A DNA stretch of 64,000 bases from Ampullaceana balthica. Taxonomy: Eukaryota; Mollusca; Gastropoda; Lymnaeidae. This document shows, piece by piece, positions 1 to 11,713 of this stretch. The stretch is from NCBI GenBank assembly GCA_944989445.1, contig CALYLW010000326.1, positions 479,001 through 543,000 of the forward strand. Direction: 5' to 3'. The notes beneath the pieces are model-generated. The model searched no databases, was not told where the DNA came from, and saw nothing but the letters and a program-made list of their open reading frames with translations. Within the stretch, counting starts at the first letter, position 1; every line of letters begins with the position of its first letter. The translations under genes were made by a program, and so were the position numbers.

Positions 1-1391
1 ATTAGTTCATATCTTGTCTTGCACACAGCAATCACCCTCAATAGATTAGTTCATGTCCTTTCTTGCACACAGCTATCACCCTCAATAGATTAGTTCATAT
101 CTTGTCTTGCACACAGCTATCACCCTAAATAGATTAGTTCATGTCTTGTCTTGCACACAGCTATCACCCTCAATAGATTAGTTCATGTCCTTTCTTGCAC
201 ACAGCTATCACCCTCAATAGATAAGTTCATGTCTTGTCTTGCACACAGCTATCACCCTCAATAGATTAGTTCATGTCTTGCCTTGCACACAGCTATCACC
301 CTCAATAGATTAGTCCATGTCCTTTCTTGCACACAGCTATCACCCTCAATAGATTAGTTCATGTCCTTTCTTGCACACAGCTATCACCCTCAATAGATTA
401 GTTCATGTCTTGTCTTGCACACAGCTATCACCCTCAATAGATTAGTTCATGTCCTTTCTTGCACACAGCTATCACCCTCAATAGATTAGTTCATGTCCTT
501 TCTTGCACACAGCTATCACCCTCAATAGATTAGTTCATATCTTGTCTTGCACACAGCAATCACCCTCAATAGATTAGTTCATGTCTTGTCTTGCACACAG
601 CTATCACCCTCAATAGATTAGTTCATGTCTTGTCTTGCACACAGCTATCACCCTCAATAGATTAGTTCATGTCTTGTCTTGCACACAGCTATCACCCTCA
701 ATAGATTAGTTCATGTCTTGTCTTGCACACAGCTATCACCCTTAATAGATTAGTTCATGTCTTGTCTTGCACACAGCTATCACCCTCAATAGATTAGTTC
801 ATGTCTTGTCTTGCACACAGCTATCACCCTCAATAGATTATTTCATGTCTTGTCTTGCACAAAGCTATCACCCTCAATAGATTAGTTCATGTCTTGTCTT
901 GCACACAGCTATCACCCTCAATAGATTAGTTCATATCTTGTCTTGCACACAGCTATCACCCTCAATAGATTAGTTCATGTCTTGTCTTGCACACAGCTAT
1001 CACCCTCAATAGATTAGTTCATGTCTTGTCTTGCACACAGCTATCACCCTCAATAGATTAGTTCATGTCTTGTCTTGCACACAGCTATCAACCTCAATAG
1101 ATTAGTTCATGTCTTGTCTTGCACACAGCTATCACCCTCAATAGATTAGTTCATGTCTTGTCTTGCACACAGCTATCACCCTCAATAGATTAGTTCATGT
1201 CTTGTCTTGCACACAGCTATCACCCTCAATAGATTAGTTCATGTCTTGTCTTGCACACAGCTATCACCCTCAATAGATTAGTTCATGTCTTGTCTTGCAC
1301 ACAGCTATCACCCTCAATAGATTAGTTCATGTCTTGTCTTGCACACAACTATCACCCTCAATAGATTAGTTCATGTCTTGTCCTGCACACA
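1..1391. repeat. 44-bp minisatellite array, running off the left edge
   Basis: About 31 head-to-tail copies of a 44-bp unit with core ATTAGTTCATGTCTTGTCTT followed by a GCACACAGCTATCACCCTCA segment. Units differ by a few substitutions: GTCTTG/GTCCTT/ATCTTG variants, and occasional single changes such as CTTAATAG. The array is already in full register at base 1, so its true length is unknown. No coding frame spans it. Confidence 0.97.
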
Positions 1392-1474
1392 CTTTAACAC
1401 ATACGGGGTTCCTCTAGAAGAATGTATCCATTAATCTCTAACCTTTAAGATGGAAACAAAAAACTCATAACTCA

Positions 1475-1672
1475 AACGAACCTCATCAAGATGTATTTAC
1501 AAACGAACCTCATCAAGATGTATTTACAAACGAACCTCATCAAGATGTATTTACAAACGAACCGCATCAAGATGTATTTACAAGCGAACCTCATCAAGAT
1601 GTATTTACAAACGAATCTCATCAAGATGTATTTACAAACGAACTCCATCAATATGTATTTACAATCAATGAA
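1475..1672. repeat. 27-bp minisatellite, about 7 copies
   Basis: Unit contains AACCTCATCAAGATGTATTT. Because 27 is a multiple of three, short repetitive frames are open on both strands (plus strand MYLQTNLIK repeated). I regard these as non-coding by-products. Confidence 0.95.
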
Positions 1673-1719
1673 AACCCACGCAAACAATCCCTGTGTTCTT
1701 TTACTTCACCATATAAAAT

Positions 1720-1989
1720 TAGGGGTGTACCGGATTCAAATTTTTGAAATGTCAGATTTATAAAGTAAAATCCTGCCGAAGCCGGAGCCGGATTCGTAAA
1801 AAATGCCCCGATTCCGGATTTTCCAGAGCCGGAGCTATTATATACATAATTTATGTCTCCACCGACTAGCCGAACTATGGCCGGGTTTATGAAGTTAAAT
1901 TCTGCCGCAGCCGAAGCCCGAGCCGGATTCGTAAAAATGGCCGGATTCCGGATTTGCCGGAGCCGAAGCCGAAATTCGGTACACCCCTA
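1720..1989. mobile_element. Small hAT-type MITE (270 bp)
   Basis: Perfect 13-bp terminal inverted repeats, TAGGGGTGTACCG at the left and its complement CGGTACACCCCTA at the right. The interior is self-similar, with repeated GCCGGAGCCGG/CCGGATTC motifs, as seen in hAT subterminal binding sites. Flanks are AT-rich (TATAAAAT left, ATAAAAAT right) and only approximate an 8-bp target duplication. No coding capacity. The ends resemble those of the larger element at 19573-20989. Confidence 0.7.
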
Positions 1990-2339
1990 ATAAAAATAAA
2001 GTTTCCACAATTATACAAGGCTTTTTTTTTACACTCGGCCTTTTAAAAAAAAATTACAGTTCCTAATCAGTCCGCCTACCCCCCCCCCACACACACGCAC
2101 GCACACACATACACTTATGACAATGACAGTACAGCAACTGTCCCCAGTAGAGACAACTGTTTTTGTTGACTTCAATCCAAACTTGACACAATCTACATCC
2201 GCCTCAAGTGTTGCATTAAGAGTCACCTCCGGTGTTGTACTGTCTCTGTTACTGATAGTGTACGGAAGGATATGGACTCTGGAGATGAGTTTGTTTTACG
2301 ATTTCAAAACATCTGTCACCCAAAGATATCTTTTCGGCT

Positions 2340-2884
2340 GTAAGATATTAGCTTTGTTCCAACGGCTGTGAGATATTACCCCCTCCCTCACAACGGCTGA
2401 TAGATATTAGTCCCCCTCCCAACGGCTGTGAGATATTAGCCCCCCTACCAACGGCTGTGAGATATTAGTTCATATTAGCCCCCACCCCGCACAACGGCTG
2501 TGAGATATTAGCCCCCCACCCCTCACAACAGCTGTGAGATATTAGCCCCCCACCCCACACAACGGCTGTGAGATATTAGCCCCCCCCCGCACAACGGCTG
2601 TGAGATATTAGCCCCCCCCTCCAACGGATGTGAGATATATAACCCCCTCACAACGGCTGTGACATATTTCCCCATCTCACAACGGCTGTGAGATATTAGC
2701 CCCCTCACAACGGCTGTGACATATTTCCCCATCTCACAACGGCTGTGAGATATTTCCCCATCTCACAACGGCTGTGAGATATTAGCCCCCCCCCCTCACA
2801 ACGGCTGTAAGATTTCCCCCCTCCCAACGGCTCTGAGATATTTACCCCCCCCCCACACACACACACCACACACGGCTGTGAGAC
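2340..2884. repeat. Degenerate GGCTGTGAGATATTAGCCCC minisatellite
   Basis: About 18 copies of a unit of roughly 25-35 bp. The core AACGGCTGTGAGATATTAG is well kept, and a C-run of variable length causes the period to vary. It is followed by a short CA-rich tract. No plausible gene. Confidence 0.9.
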
Positions 2885-2955
2885 ATCATCAGAGTTTCGT
2901 CATCCTCACATGCTTACTGGCAATCGATAACTAAATGCCGTCTACACGTGGCGTT

Positions 2956-3262
2956 TTGCACTCATCTGTGTACCAGCATAACTATTAGCCCTGCACGTGG
3001 AGCTATTCATACAACAGTGTACACAATATGTACTTGTACTCTGTGTACCAAAACAACAATCAGGCCTGCACGTGGAGCTATTCATACAACAGTGTACACA
3101 ATATGCACTTGCACTCTGTGCACCAGCATAAGAATCAGCCCTGCACGTGTAGCTATTCATAGTGTACACTATATGTACTTGCACTCTGTGTACCAACACA
3201 ACAACCAGGCCTGCACGTGGAGCTATTCATACAACAGTGTACACAATATGGACACCTACAAA
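2956..3262. repeat. 75-bp tandem repeat, 4 copies
   Basis: CTGCACGTGGAGCTATTCAT recurs at 2991, 3066, 3141 and 3211, giving a 75-bp period with a shorter last unit of 70 bp. Units also share an ACAGTGTACACAATATG stretch and a CTCTGTGTACCA stretch. Short frames are open on both strands only because of the repeat. Confidence 0.93.
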
Positions 3263-3715
3263 CATTTACCCAACTGTTTGCGTTACTGAAAGGTATTCCC
3301 CCAATAATATCTAACTTATGTATACCTCATGAAAACCATTAAAATCTTTTCAGCTGAGAAAGTGTATGTGTAAAAGAGTGGCGATGTATTATATTTACTG
3401 TCTCCATTAAAAAAACAGATCGATGTGCTAACAGGAGAATCGACAGAAAAGATTATTGAAGTCGGTGCGATGTAGTGCGGTGCACCATCTGACACAATAA
3501 GACCTGGTTTACACAGATGTGTGATGTGGCGTGTAATGTTGTTTGGAAACACTAAACGGCCTGTTGAAAGCTGGAGTCACTGACCGGCATGGAGTTCTCA
3601 CGTTGTTGTTGCACTGTTATTTCACAAAGGTATAATCACTGTAAACTTCTACTAGTTTGGGAACCGCTGTACTATTCCCTTCCATTTATGTAACAGCAGG
3701 AGAGGAATGAAGATC
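3263..3715. other. Unannotated single-copy stretch
   Basis: Between two arrays. It holds a short minus-strand frame of 78 codons with no recognisable motif and no initiator or splice context. I see no feature. Confidence 0.5.
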
Positions 3716-4608
3716 AGTAGGTCTGTTAGCTTAGGGACAGTGTGAGCAGTAGGTCTGTTGGCTTAGGCAGAGTGTGAGCAGTAGGTATGTTGGCTTAGGG
3801 ACAGTGTGAGCAGTAGGTCTGTTGGCTTAGGGACAGTGTGAGCAGTAGGTCTGTTGGCTTAGCGAGAGTGTGAGCAGTAGGTCTGTTGGCTCAAGGACAG
3901 TGTGAGCAGTAGGTCTGTTGGCTTAGGGACAGTGTGAGCAGTAGGTCTGTTGGCTTAGGGACAGTGTGAGCAGTAGGTCTGTTGGCTTAGGGACAGTGTG
4001 AGCAGTAGGTCTGTTGGCTTAAGGACAGTGTGAGCAGTAGGTCTGTTGGCTTAGGGACAGTGTGAGCAGTAGGTCTGTTGGCTTGCGGACAGTGTGAGCA
4101 GTAGGTCTGTTAGCTTAGGGAGAGTGTGAGCATTAGGTCTGTTTGCTTAAGGACAGTGGGAGCAGTAGGTCTGTTAGCTTAGGGAGAGTGTGAGCATTAA
4201 GTCTGTTGGCTTAAGGACAGTGTGAGCAGTAGGTTTGTTGGATTAAGGAAAGTGTGAGCAGTAGGTCTGTTGGCTTAGGTTGAGTGTGAGCAGTAGGTCT
4301 GTTAGCTTAAGGACAGTGTGAGCAGTAGGTCTGTTGGCTTAGGGACAGTGTGAGCAGAAGGTCTGTTGGCTTAGGGACAGTGTGAGCAGTAGGTCTGTTA
4401 GCTTAAGGACAGTGTGAGCAGTAGTTCTGTTGGCTTAGGGACAGTGTGAGCAGTAGGTCTGTTAGCTTAAGGACAGTGTGAGCAGTATGTCTGTTGGCTT
4501 AGGGACAGTGTGAGCAGTAGGTCTGTTGGCTTAGGGACAGTGTGAGCAGTAGGTCTGTTGGCTTAAGGACAGTGTGAGCAGTAGGTCTGCTGGCTTAAGG
4601 TCAGTGTG
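3716..4608. repeat. 32-bp minisatellite, about 28 copies
   Basis: Unit core GCAGTAGGTCTGTTGGCTTA plus GGGACAGTGTGA. Variants alternate GGGACAG/AAGGACAG/GGGAGAG and GTTGGCTT/GTTAGCTT. No frame crosses it. Confidence 0.97.
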
Positions 4609-4898
4609 GAGTTTAGAGCGGTGGTTAAAATGGACATGATGTGTAATCATTACTTCAGTCCACTCTACAAGTTCCCTGTGTGGATGGACAAAGAAGGTAG
4701 TTTTGTGGCGTACTATCGTTTGAATCGGCAGCGCCAAAATTGTGGAGCAGTCTTCCACAATTTCAGAAAGAATATGAAGAGAAAGATCAATGTAGTAAAA
4801 ATGTGAAAATGTTTTTTTATTTGTTAGAGTATTTAGTCATCAAAGCGCAATGATCATGCTAGTTAGTCTTATCATGGATAGTATTAGCGTTAAAGAAG
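4609..4898. other. Single-copy spacer
   Basis: A 66-codon plus-strand frame starting at 4606 begins in the last unit of the 32-bp array. It has no recognisable domain. I see no supported gene. Confidence 0.4.
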
Positions 4899-4988
4899 AA
4901 TTCATTCATTCATTCATTCATTCATTCATTCATTCATTCATTCATTCATTCATTCATTCATTCATTCATTCATTCATTCATTCATTCA
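4899..4988. repeat. (ATTC)n microsatellite
   Basis: About 22 uninterrupted ATTC units. The periodic reading frame (FIHS repeated) is an artefact. Confidence 0.98.
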
Positions 4989-6335
4989 ATATAACACATA
5001 ACCATACTTTGAAGTGCACTTTAGAGCGATGGGTACATAGGTAAAGGTCCTCAACTCTCTCATTTTAATATCTGAAGAGTTGTTGACCTTTAAATTATTT
5101 TGAAGATTTTTTTAAAAAGACAATGAGGTATATATAAACAAATTGATAGAACCTATGGGCTGGAAGTTAACAAAAACAAAACTGTAGTATCAAGTTGGTT
5201 AGCGAAATGGAGTTCATTTTACGGTTGGCCGAGATCTGTACTGGACTACTTGGATTTCACCGCAGCTAAGTGTTTTTTATTATTTCGTTATATTCGTTTT
5301 ATTTGTGTACTATTTTTTCCTTGAGGAATGCTCTTTGGCGAAATGTTCGCTGTTGTGTTACGTCCTGTCAGGCTAACTAATACCCTGTTTATATGTTATA
5401 CTCTTACGAAAAAAAAACAACAAAACAAAACACACACACATCCCCACCACGATGATCATACAAGCTAAACAGAGTGCTGCCCCCTATCTGTTTACCGCCC
5501 CTTTGCTTCTTTCGTGATCGCGCATCAGTTTGTTAATGCCAACGTGACCGCCCGTACATAATACTAATACACAGGGAGGTCTGTTGATATCGCAGTGACC
5601 GCCCCTTTCTATGACCCCCCGGGGCAAGGGGGCATAGGTTTGTTGATATCGCAGTGACCGTCCTTCCTTTGATCCGGGCCGGGGGGAGGGGGGGGAGTCA
5701 TCGGTTGATGACGATTATGGTGTCGATGTGCGCCTGCTCTCACTGTTGTAAACACTGATTCATAATTGGGGCGAATATCGTGGACAAAGCAAGGAATGCA
5801 TCCGTGAAATCACAGCCGGCATTTGTGTTGTAATCAGAGCCAGGTTAGAAACAGCTTGATGAAATTTGAGGCACTTAATGGGAGATAATTCTCCGTCTTT
5901 TGTTGTTTTTAATTGTATTTATTTATTTTAAAAATAATTTTGGTCAATGGCATTTCAGTCACGTGACAGGGAGCGGTTGCTGACGAGCCTACCCGGTGGT
6001 GCCGTTGTTGAATATATCTGGAGTGATCTGAGAGGAGCCATGAACTTTGTGTTATCGGTGTTGCAAACAATTATGAAACATAAATTGAAAATTTTGAGTT
6101 TACATATGGAGGTACAAATAAACATACCGTTAGCCTCTAAACTCCCGAAGCATAATCAAAATGGTTTCTGAGGTGGACATAATTTGAAAGAACCTATGAT
6201 TTTAAATCGGCGCGTCAATGAATAAAACTTTTGTGTAACAATACGGTGGACAGGAGATGACGTGTGTTGTAAAGTAATGTCACACTAACGAGCCGCGTCT
6301 ATTAAAAACCTACTTAACACAACACAGAAGTGATA
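4989..6335. other. Non-repetitive stretch with no supported gene
   Basis: Contains the dispersed repeat at 5338-5398 and a partial local duplication around 5577-5660, where GTTGATATCGCAGTGACCG occurs twice next to C/G runs. Otherwise it is AT-rich with short frames, the longest 74 codons at 5947-6171 plus, which I do not recognise. Confidence 0.4.
5338..5398 (-). repeat. Dispersed repeat, copy 1
   Basis: About 60 bp matching 58063-58122 in reverse complement. Shared landmarks are AACAGGGTAT, GTTAGCCTGACAGGACGTAA and ACAGCGAAC. The same GCCTGACAGGACG core forms the palindrome at 59282-59328. Probably one end of an unnamed transposon or a LINE 3' region; the class is undetermined. Confidence 0.65.
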
Positions 6336-6985
6336 CACAACAACACGGAATGCACATACTACAACACGGCAGGGACACAGAATAAAACGGTCTCCACACA
6401 CCACAGCAATGCAGCGACACACCCCAGACAGTGAGCCAATGACACACCACTACATGACAGCGACACACCACACAACATGACAGCTACACACCACACAACA
6501 TGACAGCGACACACCACACAACATGACAACGACACACCACACAACATGACAACGACACACCACACAACATGACAGCGACACACCACACAACATGACAGCT
6601 ACACACCACACAACATGACAGCGACACACCACACAACACGACAGCGACACACCACACACCATGACAGCGACACACCACACAACATGACAGCGACACACCA
6701 CACAACATGACAGCGACACACCACACAACATGACAGCGACACACCACACAACATGACAGCGACACACCACACAACATGACAGCGACACACCACACAACAT
6801 GACAGCGACAGACCACAACCTGACAGCGACAGACCACAAAACGACAGAGATACACCACAAAACGACAGAGATACACCACAAAACGACTGAGATACACCAC
6901 AACATGACAGCGACACACCACAAAACGGAGGTGACATACCATAACACGTTCTCCACATACCACAACACGTCGGCGACACATCACA
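6336..6985. repeat. 23-bp minisatellite
   Basis: Core unit ACATGACAGCGACACACCAC plus ACA, about 28 copies. The ends are more degenerate (AAACGACAGAGATACACC variants on the right). Minus-strand frames are open in all three phases because the unit has no stop on that strand. These 145-172-codon frames are not genes. Confidence 0.95.
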
Positions 6986-7412
6986 ACACAACAGGAGTGC
7001 AGCTGTCGTGGCCCGTAGTAGACGAGATCGTATCAATTAGACTGTTAGACCACAATGCACAAAGGTACACCACAGTACACAAAACAACAACAAAATATGT
7101 GGGCATTGGTTGAGCATCAGCAGAGGCGGATCTATGTGGGGCGGGGGGGGGGACGGGACACATCTACCCAGCCCATCCAAATTCGTCCAGTGATCACAAG
7201 AAAACGAAATAGACGCAATCTACATCTACAAACAATGCTTCAAGGGGCCCGGGGGGGGGCTTAATTGAAAAGAGGCGAACTGGAACGGGTTTTGAGAATT
7301 TGGAATGTGTTATATTCATGTTACCCGACACATTTATAAGACAGAGATGCTCAAGGTATTTCATTCTTTTTGACTTTGTAAATTATAATTCATCATTATT
7401 CTAATAGATATC

Positions 7413-8687
7413 ACTGATAACAAGCATCGCCACTGTCAACAAACATCGCCACTGTCAACAAACATCACCACTGTCAACAAACATCGCCACTGTCACCAAA
7501 CATCGCCACTGTCAACAAACATCGCCACTGTCAACAAACATCACCACTGTCAACAAACATCACCACTGTCAACAAACAACATCACTGTCAACTAACATCA
7601 CCACTGTATACAAACATCACCACTTTATACAAACAACATCACTGTCAACAAACAACATCACTGTCAACAAACAACATCACTGTCAACAAACAACATCACT
7701 GTCAACTAACATCACCACTGTAAACAAACATTACCACTTTATACAAACAACATCACTGTCAACAAACAACATCACTGTCAACAAACAACATCACGGTCAA
7801 CTAACATCACCACTGTATACAAACATCACCACTTTATACAAACAACATCACTGTCAACAAACAACATCACTGTCAACAAACAACATCACTGTCAACAAAC
7901 AACATCACTGTCAACTAACATCACCACTGTAAACAAACATTACCACTTTATACAAACAACATCACTGTCAACAAACAACATCACTGTCAACAAACAACAT
8001 CACTGTCAACAAAAAACACCACTGTCAACAAACAACACCACTGTCAACAAACATTACCACTGTCAAAAAACATTGCAACTGTCAACAAGCATCGCCACTG
8101 TCAACAAACATCGACACCGTCAACAAACATCATCACTGTCAACCAACATCGCCACTGTCAACAAACAACACCACTGTCAACAAACATCGCCACTGTCAAC
8201 AAACATCACCACTGTCAACAAACATCGCCACTGTGAACAAACATCACCACTGTCAACAAACATCACCACTGTCAACAAACATCGCCACTGTCAACAAACA
8301 TCACCACTGTCAACAAACATCGCCACTGTCAACAAACATCGCCACTGTCAACAAACATCACCACTGTCAACAAACATCGCCACTGTCAACAAACATCGCC
8401 ACTGTCAACAAACATCACCACTGTCAACAAGCATCGCCACTGTCAACAAACATCGCCACTGTCAACAAACATCACCACTGTCAACAAACATCGCCACTGT
8501 CAACAAACATCGCCACTGTCAACAAACATCACCACTGTCAACAAACATCACCACTGTCAAAAAACATCACCACTGTCAACAAACATCACCACTGTCAACA
8601 AACATCACCACTGTCAACAAACATCGCCACTGTCAACAAACATCGCCACTGTCAACAAACATCGCCACTGTCAACAAACATCACCCA
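7413..8687. repeat. 19-bp minisatellite with two subfamilies
   Basis: About 67 units of 19 bp. The right part is mainly AACAAACATCGCCACTGTC alternating with CATCACC. The left part (about 7560-8010) is mainly AACAAACAACATCACTGTC with inserted ACTTTATAC variants, arranged in repeated blocks (compare 7590-7700, 7705-7800, 7800-7915 and 7915-8000). The 208- and 176-codon plus-strand frames are artefacts. Confidence 0.96.
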
Positions 8688-10192
8688 ATCCACCACTGAC
8701 AGATTTGCACATGCCAACTCTCTGAAAAAACAAACAAAGTTTTTGATAAACGAAATACAATAGATGTGAATTTTAAGTATTTGAACTTTTAAGACAAGAT
8801 TGAACAAGTTTGGCCATTGACAGAATGAAGATCGCAATAACCATTTACAATTATAAAAAAAACAAACAATTCAACAATATTCACAAAACCATTCACATCT
8901 TCCAGTGGCACCTCACGCATCACACGATCACAACACATGACAACTAACAGTTCGATCACATACCACGAGGACTTTGCATGACGTCACGGCATGACAGCAT
9001 TCAAAGTCAACATTGCTCATGACAACGTAGATATCCTCGTGTATCCTGTTGTTGTATCCCGTTGTTGTATCCCAGTTGTTGTATCCCCTTGTTGTATCCC
9101 AGTTGTTTTTGTATTCCAGTTGTTCTGTTTGTTGTTGTTGTTTTTTTGTTGTATTCCGTTGATGTAGACCTGTCTTTTGGTATCCAATTTGCATTTATCC
9201 ACACGCCATTCAACGAATTAAAAACTTTGCCTCAACAAACCGTGGCCCGTCCTACGATATGAAGAACAACAGCGTTCGTACCACCAGCCCGTATCGCACG
9301 GGGCTCTCTCTCTACAGCACGAGTGTGGGAGCGAAAATAGAAGCAAGCACATCCGCCGCCGCACACATCCACGACAGAGTATCGACTCAATTAACCCACG
9401 AGCGACAGATGCACCGACGGTGCGTTGATTTTTGGCAGCCTGCTGGCCAGCGTTTCGTGAATTTTAATTTAGCCCCGGTAAATGCCGCAATAATATATAT
9501 GATGAAGGCTAGAGACAGACAGGACCGGCCAGGCCTCGCTACCAACACAGGCTGCGGCGGTGGGGCGAAGCTGAGGGGCTGAAGGAGACAAATCCGTCGG
9601 CTGGGAAAACAATAGAGCTCGCGCCACTACGCTGAAAGTGAACTATCGCGAGAGATTCGCCCGTCAGATACGGCTGGCCCGCAAGTGGTAAAATATAAAC
9701 ATCGACATTTTTTGTTTTGTTTCTCCTTCCACCTAATCATAATTTTTAAGGTAAAAAAACTGAGGGTTAGAGATTAATTTCCTAGTGATTTGGCAAATTT
9801 GAAACAGTGGCGAAACAAGCTTGGGGAATATTTTATCGCTATAAATCCATGGGGAAAAACTCGAGGTGGCTGAGAATAACGCCCCTGGATGTCAAGACAG
9901 AATGCGATCGCTTGCTGGGCTATCCGTCCCCCCACACCCCCCACACCCCTACACACACACTGCAGCCTTAACATGTGAAGGGACCAAGGTTAGGACGCAA
10001 CAAGACCGGAATCTTTCCTACCATCCATGGAAAACTAAGACCACGCGTCTTGGTGTCATTGATAAGAAAAGATACGCCAGTCTTACTTAAGCCAGCCTAT
10101 TACGCCAGTTTTACTTACGTCAGTCGTCTGTTATCGTTGATGGATGGAACTGAATTATTGTCATGTATGACATGCCTGGAGGCAGAGGCGTA
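8688..10192. other. Mostly single-copy stretch; one weak ORF
   Basis: 9045-9130 has a short degenerate GTTGTTGTATCCC repeat. A more GC- and CpG-rich patch (about 9240-9660) carries a 107-codon plus-strand frame at 9259-9582 that begins with ATG and ends in a glycine-rich tail. I do not recognise it, and it has no visible splice or polyadenylation context. It could be a promoter-like CpG patch or an exon, but evidence is thin. Confidence 0.3.
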
Positions 10193-10369
10193 CGGTAAGG
10201 GGCGAGGGTAGAGGGGCGAGGGTACATATGTCCCCAGGCGCCGAGGTGCATGTGCTTGAAATGAGGCTTACGACATTTTTATTATAAGTGAACAAGCGTA
10301 GTGAATTGGGGAAAGGGCGCCAATTTTATAATTCGTTCCCGGGCGCAAAATACCGTAGCAACGCCTCTG
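10193..10369. mobile_element. Probable hAT-type MITE (177 bp)
   Basis: Left end CAGAGGCGTACGGTAAGG; right end CGTAGCAACGCCTCTG. The inverted match CAGAGGCGT is 9 bp and perfect, and CAGAGGCG-type ends are typical of hAT elements. Flanks share only a GGAGG stretch, so the duplication is not convincing. No coding content. Confidence 0.55.
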
Positions 10370-11138
10370 GGAGGAGAGCAACAACCTTTGCCGAGAAAAA
10401 TAACAAATAAAATTTAAAAAATATGTGGCGGGAAAAAAAAAGTCCACCGGAACAAACTTGTTTTAATTTCGTTTTCAGATTAATATCTGCTCTCTTGTTA
10501 GGAAAGGTTTGTTTCCTATGTGATTACTTGCAATTTAGAGGAAAATTCTGTGAGATCTGATTGTTTACCGTTAGATGGTCTATTCACTAAGGTTATCTTA
10601 CTGTAAGTGGATACGGAGGTATCTCATGTGTGAGGAGAGTGGTTGGGGGTGGGAGGGGGGGTAACGACAAGTTTATTTTCTCGTTAAGAAAGTATCGTTG
10701 ACAATAAAAAAATAATAATTTAAAATTGATTTTTTATCACATTTTATGAAACGATATCACATACCGAACAATTGAATTTTCTTTGAAATAATATTGACTA
10801 CGTGGTCGATTATTATCCTATTCATTCAAGTGCAATAATTCAAGGTTAGTAGGTCGTTCAATGAGGAGAGCCGCGGGCAAGATCAGACCCGCAATGTCGC
10901 ATAAATTGCCGAGATGTAACGTTCAACATGTTACAAACATCGTACAGTTGGCTCATTACATTTCAAATCATCCACACTCAATAAAACGGTCACATTTTAA
11001 AATGAAAGGTTGAACATTTAAATTGAGGAATGCAACGTGAATGAACAAAGACAAAACGTGTTTCGCAAGGACCGTGTGAAAAGTATCCGGTTAAATGGCA
11101 CCAACTGTTTCTTCTCAGTGCCGTAGTGCAGCGCTGAT
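10370..11138. other. AT-rich single-copy stretch
   Basis: Contains poly-A/T runs and a G-rich patch at about 10650. No frame with recognisable content and no repeat structure stood out. Confidence 0.4.
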
Positions 11139-11556
11139 GTTGATAGACTCCAAGAAGTTGATAGACTCCAAGAAGTTGATAGACTCCCAGAAGTTGATAG
11201 ACTCCAAGACATTGATAGACTCCAAGAAGTTGATAGACTCCAAGACGTTGATAGACTCCAAGAAGTTGATAGACTCCAAGAAGTTTATAGACTCCAAGAA
11301 GTTGATAGACTCCAAGACGTTGATAGACTCCAAGACGTTGATAGACTCCAAGAAGTTGATAGACTCCAAGAAGTTGATAGACTCCATGACGTTGATAGAC
11401 TCCAAGACGTTGATAGACTCCAAGACGGTGATAGACTCCAAGAAGTTGATAGACTCCAAGAAGTTGATAGACTCCATGACGTTGATAGACTCCAAGACGG
11501 TGATAGACTCCAAGACGTTGATAGACTCCAAGACGTTGATAGACTCCAAGACGTGG
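11139..11556. repeat. 18-bp minisatellite, about 23 copies
   Basis: Unit TTGATAGACTCCAAGAAG with AAGACG, ATGACG and GGTG variants. An 18-bp unit keeps frame, so both strands are open in several frames (plus IDSKKL, minus LESINF and SWSLST patterns). I treat these as artefacts. Confidence 0.97.
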
Positions 11557-11713
11557 TCTCTGCGGGCATGGGAAAAGGTGTGGCCGGGGAGAATATTTAA
11601 CTTTTGATTGTATTTTTATTTTTACCACATACGCTTCAGGGGGGACAACTGAAAAGGTCAACCTTTGCGTCAACAACTCAAAATGGTCGCTGTTAGGTTA
11701 AAAAAAAAGCCCA

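Noticed and set aside
5160..5400. Possible retroelement coding remnant (SLRNALWRNVRC / LEECSLAKCSLLCYVLSG in different frames)
   Set aside because: I could not tie either reading to a family with confidence; only the dispersed 60-bp repeat at its end is reported.
6450..7036. Cysteine-rich minus-strand frames (VVWCVAVMLCGVSLSC type)
   Set aside because: They resemble a cysteine-rich peptide but are the three phases of a 23-bp minisatellite.
7120..7261. CAGAGGCGGATCTATG start that resembles a hAT MITE end
   Set aside because: No matching inverted right end or target duplication could be found before the G-run at about 7251-7259.
9259..9582. 107-codon plus-strand frame in a GC-richer patch
   Set aside because: No recognisable domain, no splice or polyadenylation context. 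Kept only as a weak note, not as a gene.
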